Translations under genes and position numbers: made by a program
The notes under the pieces: model-generated
Seen by the model: only the letters and a program-made list of their open reading frames with translations
What the model was told of the DNA's origin: nothing
Database searches by the model: none
Shown here: piece after piece, positions 44,504 through 54,121 of the stretch
How positions within the stretch are numbered: the first letter of the stretch is position 1
How the letters are laid out: the number at the start of each line of letters is the position of its first letter
Assembly: GCA_036405135.1 (NCBI GenBank)
Contig: DASWYF010000005.1
Location: 1 to 59,065 of the forward strand
Direction of reading: 5' to 3'
Source of the DNA: Verrucomicrobiia bacterium
GTDB taxonomy: Bacteria; Verrucomicrobiota; Verrucomicrobiia; Limisphaerales; JAEYXS01
DNA: 59,065 nucleotides

Positions 44504-45295
44504 GTGAGCGAGTCCGCGAAAACAACCAGTAGTGCGAAGCCGGTCATCAAGCTGACGGATATCCACAAGACGTACTTCACGGGTGAGGTGGATGTGAAGG
44601 CGGTGCAAGGGGTGACGATCGATATCATGCCGGGCGAGTTCGTGGCACTGATGGGAGCGTCGGGCTCCGGCAAGTCCACGATGATGAACATCCTCGGTTG
44701 CCTAGATCGCGCGACGAAGGGTGAGTATCTGTTGGATGGCATTAATGTAGCGGAATTGGATCGTGGTGAATTGGCGGATATCCGGAACGAGAAGATCGGG
44801 TTTGTGTTCCAAGGGTTCAATTTGCTGGCGCGCACTTCGGCCTTGGAGAACGTGGAGTTGCCGATGCTTTACGCACGGCATAAGCGGTTCCCGGATCGCG
44901 AAGAGAAGGCGACGAAGGCGCTGGAGATGGTGGGCTTGGGGAATCGATTGGATCACACGCCGAATCGGCTTTCCGGTGGTCAGCAACAGCGTGTGGCTAT
45001 CGCACGCGCACTTGTAAATGATCCGGCGCTGATCCTCGCGGACGAGCCCACGGGCAATCTGGATAGCAAGACGAGCATCGAGATCATGGGTGTGTTCCAG
45101 AAGCTGAACGATCAGGGCATCACGATCGTGATGGTGACGCACGAGTTGGACATCGCGCAGTACACGAAGCGTAACATCGTGATGCGTGACGGGCACATAG
45201 TGACGGACAAGATCGTAGATAACCGCCTGAGTGCGGAAGAGGAATTGCACAAACTTAAGGTGGCTTCCGAGGCCATCCAGATGATCCCATCATGA
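44504..45295 (+). CDS. MacB-type ABC transporter ATP-binding protein
   Basis: 263 residues from a GTG at 44504; an ATG two bases upstream is out of frame and stops at once. Walker A is GASGSGKST at about 50-58, the Q-loop lies in [11 protein letters not shown], the signature is [15 protein letters not shown] at about 153-167 and Walker B is [13 protein letters not shown] at about 174-186. It belongs to the LolD/MacB family of mechanotransmission transporters. The last four bases overlap the permease gene start (ATGA). With the adaptor it probably exports a peptide, antibiotic or lipid across both membranes. Confidence 0.95.
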   Translation: MSESAKTTSSAKPVIKLTDIHKTYFTGEVDVKAVQGVTIDIMPGEFVALMGASGSGKSTMMNILGCLDRATKGEYLLDGINVAELDRGELADIRNEKIGFVFQGFNLLARTSALENVELPMLYARHKRFPDREEKATKALEMVGLGNRLDHTPNRLSGGQQQRVAIARALVNDPALILADEPTGNLDSKTSIEIMGVFQKLNDQGITIVMVTHELDIAQYTKRNIVMRDGHIVTDKIVDNRLSAEEELHKLKVASEAIQMIPS

Positions 45296-46536
45296 GATTT
45301 TTTGCCGCCATTCGCATCGCTTTCCGGGCCTTGCTCCGGAACAAAATGCGCGCCGTGCTCACGATGTTGGGCGTCATCTTCGGCGTGGGTGCGGTCATCA
45401 CCACGGTGAGTCTCGGTGACGGTGCGAAGTTCATGGTGAAGCAGCAGATCGCGACGATGGGTGAGAATGTGATGCTGATATTCGCGGGTAATTTTCAGCG
45501 CGGCGGCGTGAGTTTTGGTTCGGGCAGTTCGTCTACGTTGACGCTGGAGGATATGGAAGCGATCCGTCGCGAGGTTCCGGGCGTGCGGAATATCAGCCCG
45601 GAGGTGCGTACCTCGCGGCAGATCATCGCGGGCGGTTTGAACACGTCCACGAGTATCATCGGTGCATCGCCGGATTATTTTGCTATCCGTTCATGGACGA
45701 TCAAGGACGGGGCGTTCTTCTCCGAGCCGGATATCACCACGGCTTCAAAGGTGGCGGTCATCGGGAAGACGACGGCGCAGACATTGTTTGAGGGCAGCGA
45801 TCCGGTGGGGCAGGTGGTGCGTGTGAGCATGGGCGGCGGCAGCACTGGGGGAAGCATTCCATTCACGATCATCGGTGTGCTGAATCCGAAAGGCAGTTCT
45901 CCCGGGAGTGGTATGGACTATGACGATTGCCTTATTGTTCCTTACACGACGGCAATGAAACGGCTGCTGAACAGTCCGACTTTGCGCGGTATCAATGTGC
46001 AAACGGAGACGATGGAGATGATGCCAGAGGTACAGCAGCGCATCGCGGATCTGCTGCGGCAGACACATCGTATTCAAGCAGGTCGTCCGGATGATTTTAC
46101 GATCCGTTCACAGGAGGAATTGGCGAGCACGATGAGCGCGACGCAAGAGACGATGCAATATCTGCTGGGCGGCGTGGCGGTGGTGTCGCTGCTGGTCGGC
46201 GGCATCGGCATCATGAACATCATGCTCGTGAGCGTGACGGAACGTACGCGTGAGATCGGCATTCGTATGGCGCTCGGCGCACGCCCCCGTGATGTGCTGG
46301 CGCAGTTCTTGATTGAGGCGATCACATTAAGTTGCACGGGCGGTGTGCTGGGTATTTTGCTGGGAGTCCTGGCTTCAAAGATTCTTACGCAGGTGAAGAA
46401 TTGGCCCACACTGACTTCACCAGATGCCATCATGTACAGCTTCGCGTTCAGTGCGGCGGTGGGGATTTTCTTTGGCTTCTATCCGGCGCGCAAGGCAGCG
46501 CAACTCGACCCGATTGATGCGCTTCGGTATGAGTAA
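45292..46536 (+). CDS. MacB-type ABC transporter permease
   Basis: 414 residues. One helix at about 17-40 (MLGVIFGVGAVITTVS), a large periplasmic MacB_PCD domain (about 45-280), then three helices of the FtsX domain (about 283-400; VSLLVGGIGIMNIMLVSVTERTREIGIRMALGARP). It ends with the conserved YPARKAAQLDPIDALRYE. This is the split form, with ATPase and permease as separate genes. Translationally coupled to the ATPase gene. Followed by a MITE-like palindrome that could terminate transcription. Confidence 0.95.
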   Translation: MRFFAAIRIAFRALLRNKMRAVLTMLGVIFGVGAVITTVSLGDGAKFMVKQQIATMGENVMLIFAGNFQRGGVSFGSGSSSTLTLEDMEAIRREVPGVRNISPEVRTSRQIIAGGLNTSTSIIGASPDYFAIRSWTIKDGAFFSEPDITTASKVAVIGKTTAQTLFEGSDPVGQVVRVSMGGGSTGGSIPFTIIGVLNPKGSSPGSGMDYDDCLIVPYTTAMKRLLNSPTLRGINVQTETMEMMPEVQQRIADLLRQTHRIQAGRPDDFTIRSQEELASTMSATQETMQYLLGGVAVVSLLVGGIGIMNIMLVSVTERTREIGIRMALGARPRDVLAQFLIEAITLSCTGGVLGILLGVLASKILTQVKNWPTLTSPDAIMYSFAFSAAVGIFFGFYPARKAAQLDPIDALRYE

Positions 46537-46539
46537 TGG

Positions 46540-46651
46540 AATTTACGATTTGCGATTTTAGATTTACGAACGGGTGGTTCATCTTCCAAAGCGATTCGCC
46601 GTTCCAAAAACTTATGAGGACTCGTAAATCGTAAATCCAAAATCGTACATT
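46540..46651. mobile_element. MITE-like palindromic element, copy 1
   Basis: About 112 bp. Left arm starts AATTTACGATTTGCGATTTT (46540 on); right arm (46619-46651) is its imperfect reverse complement, containing TCGTAAATCGTAAATCC. It fills most of the gap between the permease and dinB. No coding sequence. Confidence 0.68.
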
Positions 46652-46715
46652 CTCTCGTCAGTTTTGTCCTCTCATTGCATTCGCCCCTCTTCCGTGTTAA
46701 CGACGCAGACGAAGA

Positions 46716-47831
46716 ATGTTTCGCGTCATCTTCCATCTCGATATGGATGCGTTCTATGCATCCGTCGAACAGCGTGACCGGCCTGAACTGAAGGGCAAGC
46801 CGGTCATCGTTGGTTCCCCGCCGACGCAGCGTGGCGTGGTGAGTGCTTCGAGTTACGAGGCGCGCAAGTTTGGTGTGCGCTCGGCGATGCCTAGCATGAC
46901 GGCAGGGCGCTTGTGTCCGAACGGCATCTTTATCCGGCCGCGCATGGAGGCGTATAAGGCGGAGTCGCACGCCATCATGGCTATCATCCAGCGCTTCTGT
47001 GGTGAACTCATCCAGCAAGTCTCGGTGGATGAGGCTTACATGGATGTCACGGCTCGCTGCCAGGGAGCGATACACGATGGAAGTCTGGAGCGTGCTTTGC
47101 CGTTGGCGCGTGAGATCAAGGCAGCCATTAAGCGTGAGCGCGACCTCACCGCGACCATCGGTGTCGCACCGAACAAGTTGCTGGCGAAGCTCGCAAGTGA
47201 TTTTCAGAAACCGGATGGGCTCACGCTCATCCGGGAATCGGAGAAGGTCGCGTTTCTGCGTCCGTTGCCGGTGCGCTCGTTGCATGGCATCGGCAAGGTA
47301 ACGGAAGAGACCTTGCATAATGCGGCCATCAGAACCGTAGGCGACTTGCAGGACTATAAAGGCGACCTGCGTGCGCTCGTCGGTTCATGGGGACCGGAAC
47401 TGAAGCGTTTCGCTTTCGGTGACGACAATCGCCCTCTGGAATTGGGCGATGACATCAAGAGCATCAGCAGCGAGAACACGTTTCTCAAGGACACCGATGA
47501 CCGGCCCATCTTGCGCGCGTGTTTGAAAGAGCAGGCGGAGGATATCGCGGCGAAGCTGGCACGTCGCCGCCTTGCCGCCCATACGATCCAGGTGAAGGTT
47601 CGTTACAGTGATTTCACTACGCTTACGCGACAGATTTCTTTTGAAGAGTCGGTGATCGAAGCGAAGGATATCTATCGTTTTGGCTGTTGGTTGCTCGCGA
47701 AAGAAAAACTGGTGCATCGACCATTACGTTTGATCGGGCTGGGCGTGAGTAATCTTACCGAATTGCGAGTGCAACAACTGCGTTTTCCATTTGAACAGCC
47801 GACGGATGTGGTGAAGAAGCCCGGCAAATAA
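46716..47831 (+). CDS. dinB: DNA polymerase IV (Y family)
   Basis: 371 residues. The palm motif HLDMDAFYASVE at about 7-18 gives the first catalytic Asp, and SVDEAYMDVT at about 104-113 gives the Asp-Glu pair. GVAPNKLLAKLASDFQKPDG is the fingers/thumb joint, and a little-finger domain follows residue 235. It carries out error-prone synthesis past damaged bases. I see no clear LexA box upstream. Its end is 15 bp from the stop of the convergent gene at 47847. Confidence 0.94.
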   Translation: MFRVIFHLDMDAFYASVEQRDRPELKGKPVIVGSPPTQRGVVSASSYEARKFGVRSAMPSMTAGRLCPNGIFIRPRMEAYKAESHAIMAIIQRFCGELIQQVSVDEAYMDVTARCQGAIHDGSLERALPLAREIKAAIKRERDLTATIGVAPNKLLAKLASDFQKPDGLTLIRESEKVAFLRPLPVRSLHGIGKVTEETLHNAAIRTVGDLQDYKGDLRALVGSWGPELKRFAFGDDNRPLELGDDIKSISSENTFLKDTDDRPILRACLKEQAEDIAAKLARRRLAAHTIQVKVRYSDFTTLTRQISFEESVIEAKDIYRFGCWLLAKEKLVHRPLRLIGLGVSNLTELRVQQLRFPFEQPTDVVKKPGK

Positions 47832-47846
47832 GCTGAAGAGACGATA

Positions 47847-49922
47847 TCAATGCGTTGGTGCGGCGACTGCTTCATCTTTTCCGGGATAGAGAAAACTAAA
47901 CGGTCGGCGGCAGAAGCGTTGCCAGACGGCGCTGTAAATGGCTTTTCGTTCTGGGGCGGAGACATCACGTGCGCGGATGGCCACGGACATCGCGAGACCG
48001 AAACTCACCAGCACATTGATCACACCCACTGACAGGACGCCAGCCAGACCGAACCAAAAGGCGTTGGTATAAACCACTTCTTTACCCAGCGTGTAGATGG
48101 CGGCGGCGAACTGGCCGGTGCCTACAGTCACATGGCGCACGTCGACCGGCAGGCCAGTAAGCACACCTAGCACTGGAACGATGCCCAGCAGGAAGCCGAG
48201 CATGATGTTGCTGGTCAGGCCGGCGATGCCATCATCGAGAAACTTAGCCAGCTTGGCAGCCCCTTCACGGCCGAAGAGAAATTGCAGACGGGGGCTGTTC
48301 GTGATGCCGGTGCGCAGACGGTGGTAAGCGAACCAGTTGTCGGCAAACCCAGCCGACAGGCCGGTGAACCAGAGCAATAGGCCTGTGAATGCGGCATAGA
48401 TCGGAGTCATTCCGATCAAAGAGAGTGAGGCCAAGGTTTTCTCCGCCTTCTCCAAGCCCAGCATCGGTTCACCCAATGCGCGGGCGCCGAGATGGGCGAT
48501 GAGCAGGGCCAGCGGAAAAATGAGGACCAGATTGCCTACGATAGCCGCCATCTGGGAACGGATGAGGCATACGATCTCATCCACGAGCTTCGCCAGTGCC
48601 ACCGGATCCCGGACATTATGCATCTTGGCCGCAAGAGCGGGTGCAGTGGTGGCAGGCTGCTTCGTGGCCAGCGTGAATCCGGCGAGCTGAATGGCGACGA
48701 AAGCTGCGGCGTAGTTCAAGCCGAATACAAAGCCGCCGATCAAATGTGGAAAGTAAACAGCGGAAAAGCCGAACTTGGTCCAAGTGGCCACCGCCATGAT
48801 CGCACCACCTCCTGCCGCGTGGAGGAACATCTGGTGATACTGCTTCCGATCGCGCGCGATGTAGTGTTCGCCAGTCTCTGCGGTCCGTTCGACCATTTTG
48901 CGGGTGAGCAATTGCAGGTTCTCATGCAGCAAGGAACGCACACCGCGATGCTCCTGATGCTCGCGGATGAGCCGTGCGATGAAGCCTGTCAGGCGCGTGA
49001 GGGGTGCGTTGCGGTTCAGCAACTGGTCCAGCAATATCTCCATGCGCTGAAGCTGCCGGGTCATACGGTCGAGCTGATACACGATGTCCGTGCTCACACC
49101 GTACTCTTCGAGATGCGTGTAGGCTGTATGGATGGCCTTGTCACAACTGTCCATCTGCGCGCGCAAGTAGTTCAGTTCCGCTGTGAGTTCCGCCGCAGGC
49201 TTGGTGCGCATCATTGCCAGCAGGGAATCGGTGGCTGTAGTGAGTTTGAAAAAGGGCAGCTCGCGGAAGTGTTTCCGGGTGATGCGTGAGCGGATCTCGA
49301 GGGAGGTTCCGGTGATGCGGATGGATGCGGCCAGCTGCACCAGTGCTTCCTCCATGTCCACCTGCATGGTATCCCACTCGGTTTCGCCCACTTCGAAATC
49401 GCCCTGCAAGAGTTCCAGCAGCCGTTGCAAAGTGGTTTCGTCCAGGCGCTCCACCCAGGCCGGATCATCTGCATCGGGGAAGAGACGTTCAAAAAGCATG
49501 CCCAGTTCACCGCTATAGGGGCGGGCGGGCAGCAGGCGTTCACTCAAACGGATGGAAACCTCCCGGAAAAATCCATGCTCGCGCGGAATGCCCGTTTCGC
49601 AAAAAAGATCGAGCGCACTCGTGTCACGGAGCACCGAGCGCAGCGTGCGTGCCACGGCGATGCGCTGCGTCTCATTGCGCTCCAACGTCTGCAACAGCAG
49701 GCGTACCCGGCCGGCTTGCATCTTCCCCGGCTCGGCGCCATTCTCGCCGGCGATCTCGGATGGGTGGCGTATCCAGTCCAGCAGATCGCAGAGCCAGTTC
49801 AGGCGGACCTCGATGGATTCGGCGGGTGAGGCCGTGGCCAGCAACGCATCCAGGCCCGGCGTCCGCAGGAAAGGGCTGCGGAGCCGTTGCCACATCGCTT
49901 TGCTTTGCATGAACCAGCCCAT
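47847..49922 (-). CDS. 'Site-specific recombinase' (Gcr/PF10136) family membrane protein
   Basis: 691 residues. The N-terminal half is soluble and helical (LNWLCDLLDWIRHP near residue 43; FERLFPDADDPAWVERL near 144). The C-terminal half, from about 375, has six or seven hydrophobic helices (AAGGGAIMAVATWTKFGF, GNLVLIFPLALLIAHLG, GVINVLVSFGLAMSVAIRARD). This matches the family annotated as site-specific recombinase from early work in Neisseria; the membrane topology argues against that role, and no recombinase motif is visible. Convergent with dinB. Confidence 0.82.
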   Translation of the reverse strand: MGWFMQSKAMWQRLRSPFLRTPGLDALLATASPAESIEVRLNWLCDLLDWIRHPSEIAGENGAEPGKMQAGRVRLLLQTLERNETQRIAVARTLRSVLRDTSALDLFCETGIPREHGFFREVSIRLSERLLPARPYSGELGMLFERLFPDADDPAWVERLDETTLQRLLELLQGDFEVGETEWDTMQVDMEEALVQLAASIRITGTSLEIRSRITRKHFRELPFFKLTTATDSLLAMMRTKPAAELTAELNYLRAQMDSCDKAIHTAYTHLEEYGVSTDIVYQLDRMTRQLQRMEILLDQLLNRNAPLTRLTGFIARLIREHQEHRGVRSLLHENLQLLTRKMVERTAETGEHYIARDRKQYHQMFLHAAGGGAIMAVATWTKFGFSAVYFPHLIGGFVFGLNYAAAFVAIQLAGFTLATKQPATTAPALAAKMHNVRDPVALAKLVDEIVCLIRSQMAAIVGNLVLIFPLALLIAHLGARALGEPMLGLEKAEKTLASLSLIGMTPIYAAFTGLLLWFTGLSAGFADNWFAYHRLRTGITNSPRLQFLFGREGAAKLAKFLDDGIAGLTSNIMLGFLLGIVPVLGVLTGLPVDVRHVTVGTGQFAAAIYTLGKEVVYTNAFWFGLAGVLSVGVINVLVSFGLAMSVAIRARDVSAPERKAIYSAVWQRFCRRPFSFLYPGKDEAVAAPTH

Positions 49923-50039
49923 GATCAGCGGAGACTAAGTTAATTCTCCGTCACCAGCAATCATGGTGCGGCAAAATCAGGGAAAATATTTATCGTTTAA
50001 TCGCTATCGCTGTGCCCGGGGCAATGCTTAAATCACAGC

Positions 50040-51212
50040 GTGGCCAAACTGCCGACCATCGAGCCTGACGATCTGCCATCCGCATTATTGCGGGTGGCGG
50101 CGCATGTGATCCAGGAAGCCGCGCCGGAAAAACCGGCGGATGCGCTCCTGCGCCATGAACTGAAAGCCCGCAAAGTGACGCGTGCGGATGCGCGTGACAT
50201 CAGTAAACTGGTTTTTGATTACTACCGCTGGTATGGGTGGCTGCAGCATCTGCACTCGCTCTATCCGCGCATCAAGCTGGCGAAGCAACTGGCCAAAAAG
50301 TTTGAGGAGCGGCCGGAATCCTTCACGGCGGAATCACTGCAACACAACAGCGTGCCCGCGTGGATCAAGGAAGTGATGAACGTCACTCCGGAATGGGCAA
50401 AAGCGTTGCAATCGCCACCGGATATATGGCTGCGCTCCCGGCTGGGACAGGATCAAAGCCTGCGCGAAAAGCTCGGCGTTTTTGAGGATTTCACCGTGCC
50501 TGGCTTGCCGGAGGCCATCCGCTATGACGGTGATGCGGATCTGTTCCGTTCCACGGAATTTCATGCGGGTGAGTTTGAATTGCAGGACATCGCCTCGCAA
50601 ATGGTCGGAGCTTTCTGTGCTCCGAAGCCTGGTGAGACCTGGTGGGACACATGCGCGGGTGAGGGCGGCAAGACGCTCCATCTGTCAGACCTGCTGCACA
50701 ACAGGGGGCTGATCTGGGCGACGGATCGGGCGGACTGGCGCTTGAAGAAGCTGAAGATGCGCGCCAGCCGGGCCAAGGCATTTAACTATCGCACCGCATT
50801 ATGGGATGGCAGCGGGAAGCTGCCGACCAAGACGAAGTTCGACGGCATCCTGATTGATGCGCCCTGCAGCGGTATCGGCACTTGGCAACGGAACCCGCAT
50901 GCGCGCTGGACGACGACGCAGAAGGATGTAACGGAACTCGCCATGGTGCAGAAGCAATTGCTGGAACACGTGGCGGCTTCCGTGAAGCCGGGCGGCAAGC
51001 TGGTCTATTCTGTATGCACACTTTCGCTCCCAGAGACAAGTGATGTGGCGAACGTATTCACGGAAGCGCATCCTGAGTTTGAACCGATTGCGGCACCGGC
51101 TCACCTGACGGAATCATTGGAGAGTTCTGAGCCGGGACAGTATTGGGTGTGGCCGCAGACGCTGGGCGGGAACGGGATGTTTATTGCGGGGTGGAAGAGG
51201 CGTAAGGCGTAA
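50040..51212 (+). CDS. RsmB/NOL1-NOP2-Sun family RNA (cytosine-5) methyltransferase
   Basis: 390 residues from a GTG at 50040. An N-terminal NusB-like helical part leads to a Rossmann domain with SAM motif I DTCAGEGGKTLHLSDLL at about 205-221, motif IV DAPCSGIGTWQRNPHARW at about 274-291 and motif VI YSVCTL at about 323-328. The two cysteines of the family's mechanism (PC and TC-like) are both present. It likely methylates C5 of a cytosine in rRNA or tRNA. Monocistronic, ending at the second MITE-like element. Confidence 0.9.
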   Translation: MAKLPTIEPDDLPSALLRVAAHVIQEAAPEKPADALLRHELKARKVTRADARDISKLVFDYYRWYGWLQHLHSLYPRIKLAKQLAKKFEERPESFTAESLQHNSVPAWIKEVMNVTPEWAKALQSPPDIWLRSRLGQDQSLREKLGVFEDFTVPGLPEAIRYDGDADLFRSTEFHAGEFELQDIASQMVGAFCAPKPGETWWDTCAGEGGKTLHLSDLLHNRGLIWATDRADWRLKKLKMRASRAKAFNYRTALWDGSGKLPTKTKFDGILIDAPCSGIGTWQRNPHARWTTTQKDVTELAMVQKQLLEHVAASVKPGGKLVYSVCTLSLPETSDVANVFTEAHPEFEPIAAPAHLTESLESSEPGQYWVWPQTLGGNGMFIAGWKRRKA

Positions 51213-51219
51213 TGAGCGG

Positions 51220-51362
51220 AAATTACGATTTTGGATTTACGATTTACGAGGATTTCCTGCTCTCGAGGCGTTCAGTCTCAAAGGACGGGACAGCTCGAAA
51301 CAAGTTCGAGCGCGAGGATGAATCCGTCGTCTCGCAAATCGTAGATCCCAAAATCGTAAATT
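51220..51362. mobile_element. MITE-like palindromic element, copy 2
   Basis: About 143 bp. Left arm 51220-51250 (AAATTACGATTTTGG, then ATTTACGATTTACGAG) and right arm 51331-51362 (CTCGCAAATCGTAGATCCC on) are reverse complements over about 31 bases with about four differences. It exactly fills the gap between two convergent genes and may act as their terminator. Confidence 0.74.
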
Positions 51363-51365
51363 ACT

Positions 51366-52379
51366 TTATCCCGCCTTTGGAGCGGCGGTGCTTGCACGTT
51401 GGATGACTTCGGCGGAGAGGCGTTGTGTCTCGGGACGCTCGCCTGCCAGCAGCTTCGTCATGGATTCCATCGCGGCGACACCGAGGCGGAACTTGGGCTG
51501 ACGCACGGTGCTGAGGGGCACGCGGAAATATTCGCTGGTGAGCACATTGCCGAAACCCATTACGGAGATATCCTGCGGAATCTTCAATCCCTGATCGAGG
51601 AACACATTCGCCGCGCCGATGGCGACGAGATCATTCACTGCTTGCACGGCCGTTGCTGTGCACGATTCGTTGAGCATTTGCAGAGCGGCATTCCTTCCTT
51701 CTTCGATGGTGGAACCGGCGGCAAAGACCAGGTGGTCGTCGAAGGCGATGCCTGCTTCTTTCAAGGCACGACGATAACCTTCCAGACGTTCTTGGGAGGA
51801 AGGCGAAGATTGGTGGCCGGCCAGGAACGCGATGCGTTTGTGGCCCAGTTGCAACAGATGGTGCGTCGCCAGGTAGCTTGCGCCTACGTCATCCGTTTCC
51901 ACGTTCACGAAGTTTTGGCAGAATGGCGCATTGTGACCGAGGATGACAGTCGGCGTGCCGTGTTTGGTCAGTTCCTCATAGATGGGCGCCTTTTGCCCCA
52001 TGCGATAAACTGGCACGACAAACAGGCCGTCCACACGACGCGAGAGGAAGCGGCGGATGTACATCTCTTCGCGCGCTGGTTGGTTCAGCGTGTGGCCGAG
52101 GATGACTTCATAGCCCATCTCGAAAGCCCTCTCCTCGATGGCCATGACCATGCGTGCGTAGAGCGGGTTGGTGGAGGAGGCGATGAGCAGGCCGAAAAGT
52201 TTGGCACTGCGGCTGCGCAATCCTCGGGCGAGCACGTCGGGCACATAACCCATGTCTTCCGAGAGTTTGCGGATGCGCACCTTGGTGGCGGCAGAGATGT
52301 CTGGTGCATCCCGGAGGACCTTGGAGACGGTCATGACGGACACACCGGCGGCTTGGGCGATATCTTTTAGACGGACCAT
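51366..52379 (-). CDS. LacI family transcriptional regulator
   Basis: 337 residues. DNA-binding domain RLKDIAQAAGVSVMTVSKVLRD at about 3-24 with hinge helix VPDVLARGLRS at about 51-61. Periplasmic-binding-protein-like effector domain from about residue 63 (LFGLLIASSTNPLYARMV; RRVDGLFVVPVYRMG; HHLLQLGHKRIAFLAGHQ; DISVMGFGNVLTSEYFRVPLSTV). It probably controls a sugar utilisation operon. No sugar genes are adjacent (NAD kinase lies upstream), so the target is elsewhere. Confidence 0.94.
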   Translation of the reverse strand: MVRLKDIAQAAGVSVMTVSKVLRDAPDISAATKVRIRKLSEDMGYVPDVLARGLRSRSAKLFGLLIASSTNPLYARMVMAIEERAFEMGYEVILGHTLNQPAREEMYIRRFLSRRVDGLFVVPVYRMGQKAPIYEELTKHGTPTVILGHNAPFCQNFVNVETDDVGASYLATHHLLQLGHKRIAFLAGHQSSPSSQERLEGYRRALKEAGIAFDDHLVFAAGSTIEEGRNAALQMLNESCTATAVQAVNDLVAIGAANVFLDQGLKIPQDISVMGFGNVLTSEYFRVPLSTVRQPKFRLGVAAMESMTKLLAGERPETQRLSAEVIQRASTAAPKAG

Positions 52380-52451
52380 GGGGAGACTCGGATAGGCAGA
52401 CGTGGATCATCCGGGCGTACCGATGATGATTCTGTGGCTGCACTCATTGGC

Positions 52452-53336
52452 TTAAACATTGGAACCGCTCCAGCTTAGCTTTTGCCGGAGAGTTTTGAAG
52501 AAAGAACTGCCTTTCAGCCGGACCAGGTTGAAACGATGCCGGCTGCGGCGGAAAACGATGAGATCGCCCGCCTTGAGCGGCATCTCTACCTGACCATCGG
52601 CAGCGATCAGGGTTTCCGGTTTCTCATTCAGCACGCGCACGCTGATGATGGAGCGCAGGCTGAGGATGACCGAGCGATTGGAAAGCGTGTGCGGACAGAT
52701 CGGCGTGATGGTGAACACCTCGGCTGCGGGGCTGACGATCGCGCCACCAGCAGAGAGCGAGTAAGCGGTGGAACCCGTTGAGGAGCTGAGGATGAGACCG
52801 TCGCAACGGTAGCGCGTGAGCATCTCGTCATCCACGCGCACTTCGAGCTCGATCATCCGTGAAGCAGCACCGCGGCTGATGACGAAGTCGTTCAACGCGC
52901 ATTGCACGAACTCCTTGCCCTCGATCTCGCCATGCGCTTCCACCAGCCAGCGCGGATCGAGATCGAATTCACCCGCCCACACCATGGTGAACGCTTCCTT
53001 CACATTCTTCGAGGAAACGGCGGTGAGGAATCCGAGGCTGCCGACATTGATGCCCAGCACCGGCGTCTGCACGCCATGCATGTCGCGCGCGATACTCAAC
53101 ATGGTACCATCACCACCGAACACGACGACGAGATCCACCTGCCGGGCCAAGGCGGCCACGGTCAAACAGGATTCGCCTTTCCCGCCGATGAATTTTTGTG
53201 TGGCCGCTTCCATCAGCACCGTGCGGCCGCTTGCTTCGATGGCGCGCACGGCTTCACGCACCACCTGTCGGCAAGCGGTCTTGGCCGTGTTGGCGATCAG
53301 CCCGACGCGGGAGATTTTTTCAGCGCGTTTTTTCAA
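52452..53336 (-). CDS. nadK: NAD kinase
   Basis: 294 residues from a TTG at 53336, overlapping the TlyA gene end by 17 bp. Signature GGDGTMLSIARD at about 74-85 (catalytic Asp in GGDG), then NVGSLGFLTAV, ALNDFVISRG and DGLILSSSTGSTAYSLSAGG, which form the NAD site. It phosphorylates NAD to NADP. The tlyA-nadK pairing is a conserved arrangement in many bacteria and supports both calls. The rare TTG start and overlap suggest expression coupled to tlyA. Confidence 0.95.
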   Translation of the reverse strand: MKKRAEKISRVGLIANTAKTACRQVVREAVRAIEASGRTVLMEAATQKFIGGKGESCLTVAALARQVDLVVVFGGDGTMLSIARDMHGVQTPVLGINVGSLGFLTAVSSKNVKEAFTMVWAGEFDLDPRWLVEAHGEIEGKEFVQCALNDFVISRGAASRMIELEVRVDDEMLTRYRCDGLILSSSTGSTAYSLSAGGAIVSPAAEVFTITPICPHTLSNRSVILSLRSIISVRVLNEKPETLIAADGQVEMPLKAGDLIVFRRSRHRFNLVRLKGSSFFKTLRQKLSWSGSNV

Positions 53337-54063
53337 TCAGCACCAGAAATTCTTTGTTGCCCGCAGGCCCGAGCAGGGGGGATTCCGTCAGCCCGAGCCA
53401 TTCCAGATTCTTCCGTTGTTTGATGAACTCGGCGAAATCTTTGATCACGCGATCATGGATGAGCGGATCGGTGATGACACCTTCGCCCGCATCCACATCT
53501 TCCTTGCCCGCCTCGAACTGAGGCTTGATGAGCGCCACGAACCGTCCGCCCACCCGGAGGAAATCGCAGGCTGTCGGAATGATCTTACGCAACGAGATGA
53601 ACGAGCAATCGATCGTGATGATGTCCACCGGCGCGAAACCTTCGCCGAAATGTTGCGGCGTGAGATTGCGCGCATTCGTCTTTTCCATCACCACCACGCG
53701 CGGGTCTTGCCGGAGCTTCCAGGCAAGCTGTCCATTGCCCACATCCACGGCGTAAACTTTCGTGGCCCCATATTGCAGCAGGCAATCAGTGAAGCCGCCA
53801 GTTGAAGCCCCCAGATCGATCGCCATGGTCGCTTGCGTCTTTACTTGGAAATACTTGAGCGCGTGCTCGAGTTTGTGACCACCCCGGCTCACGAACTTCT
53901 CGGGGACATCCAGTGTGACTTCATCCTCCGGGCGAACATCGTCGCTGGCCTTGTGGGCACGCTGCTGGTTCACGCGGACAGTGCCGGCGAGGATGGCCCG
54001 TTTGGCCTTCTCCCGGCTGTCGCACAAACCCCGTTCCACCAATGCCTGGTCCAAACGCGTCAT
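53320..54063 (-). CDS. tlyA: TlyA family rRNA 2'-O-methyltransferase
   Basis: 247 residues. An S4 RNA-binding domain (TRLDQALVERGLCDSREKAKRAILAG, about 2-27) is joined by a short linker to an FtsJ/RrmJ-type methyltransferase. SAM motif AIDLGASTGGFTDCLLQ lies at about 81-97, IDCSFISLRKIIP and ALIKPQFEAGKEDV follow. Family members methylate cytidine 2'-O positions in 16S and 23S rRNA and affect capreomycin sensitivity; the old name hemolysin A is historical. Overlaps nadK downstream; 58 bp after the pseudo-receiver gene. Confidence 0.94.
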   Translation of the reverse strand: MTRLDQALVERGLCDSREKAKRAILAGTVRVNQQRAHKASDDVRPEDEVTLDVPEKFVSRGGHKLEHALKYFQVKTQATMAIDLGASTGGFTDCLLQYGATKVYAVDVGNGQLAWKLRQDPRVVVMEKTNARNLTPQHFGEGFAPVDIITIDCSFISLRKIIPTACDFLRVGGRFVALIKPQFEAGKEDVDAGEGVITDPLIHDRVIKDFAEFIKQRKNLEWLGLTESPLLGPAGNKEFLVLIEKTR

Positions 54064-54121
54064 GAACGTGAGAGGCTGGGGCCGCAGAACGCGGCTGTGA
54101 AATGGAAAGTTTTCGCCGACA

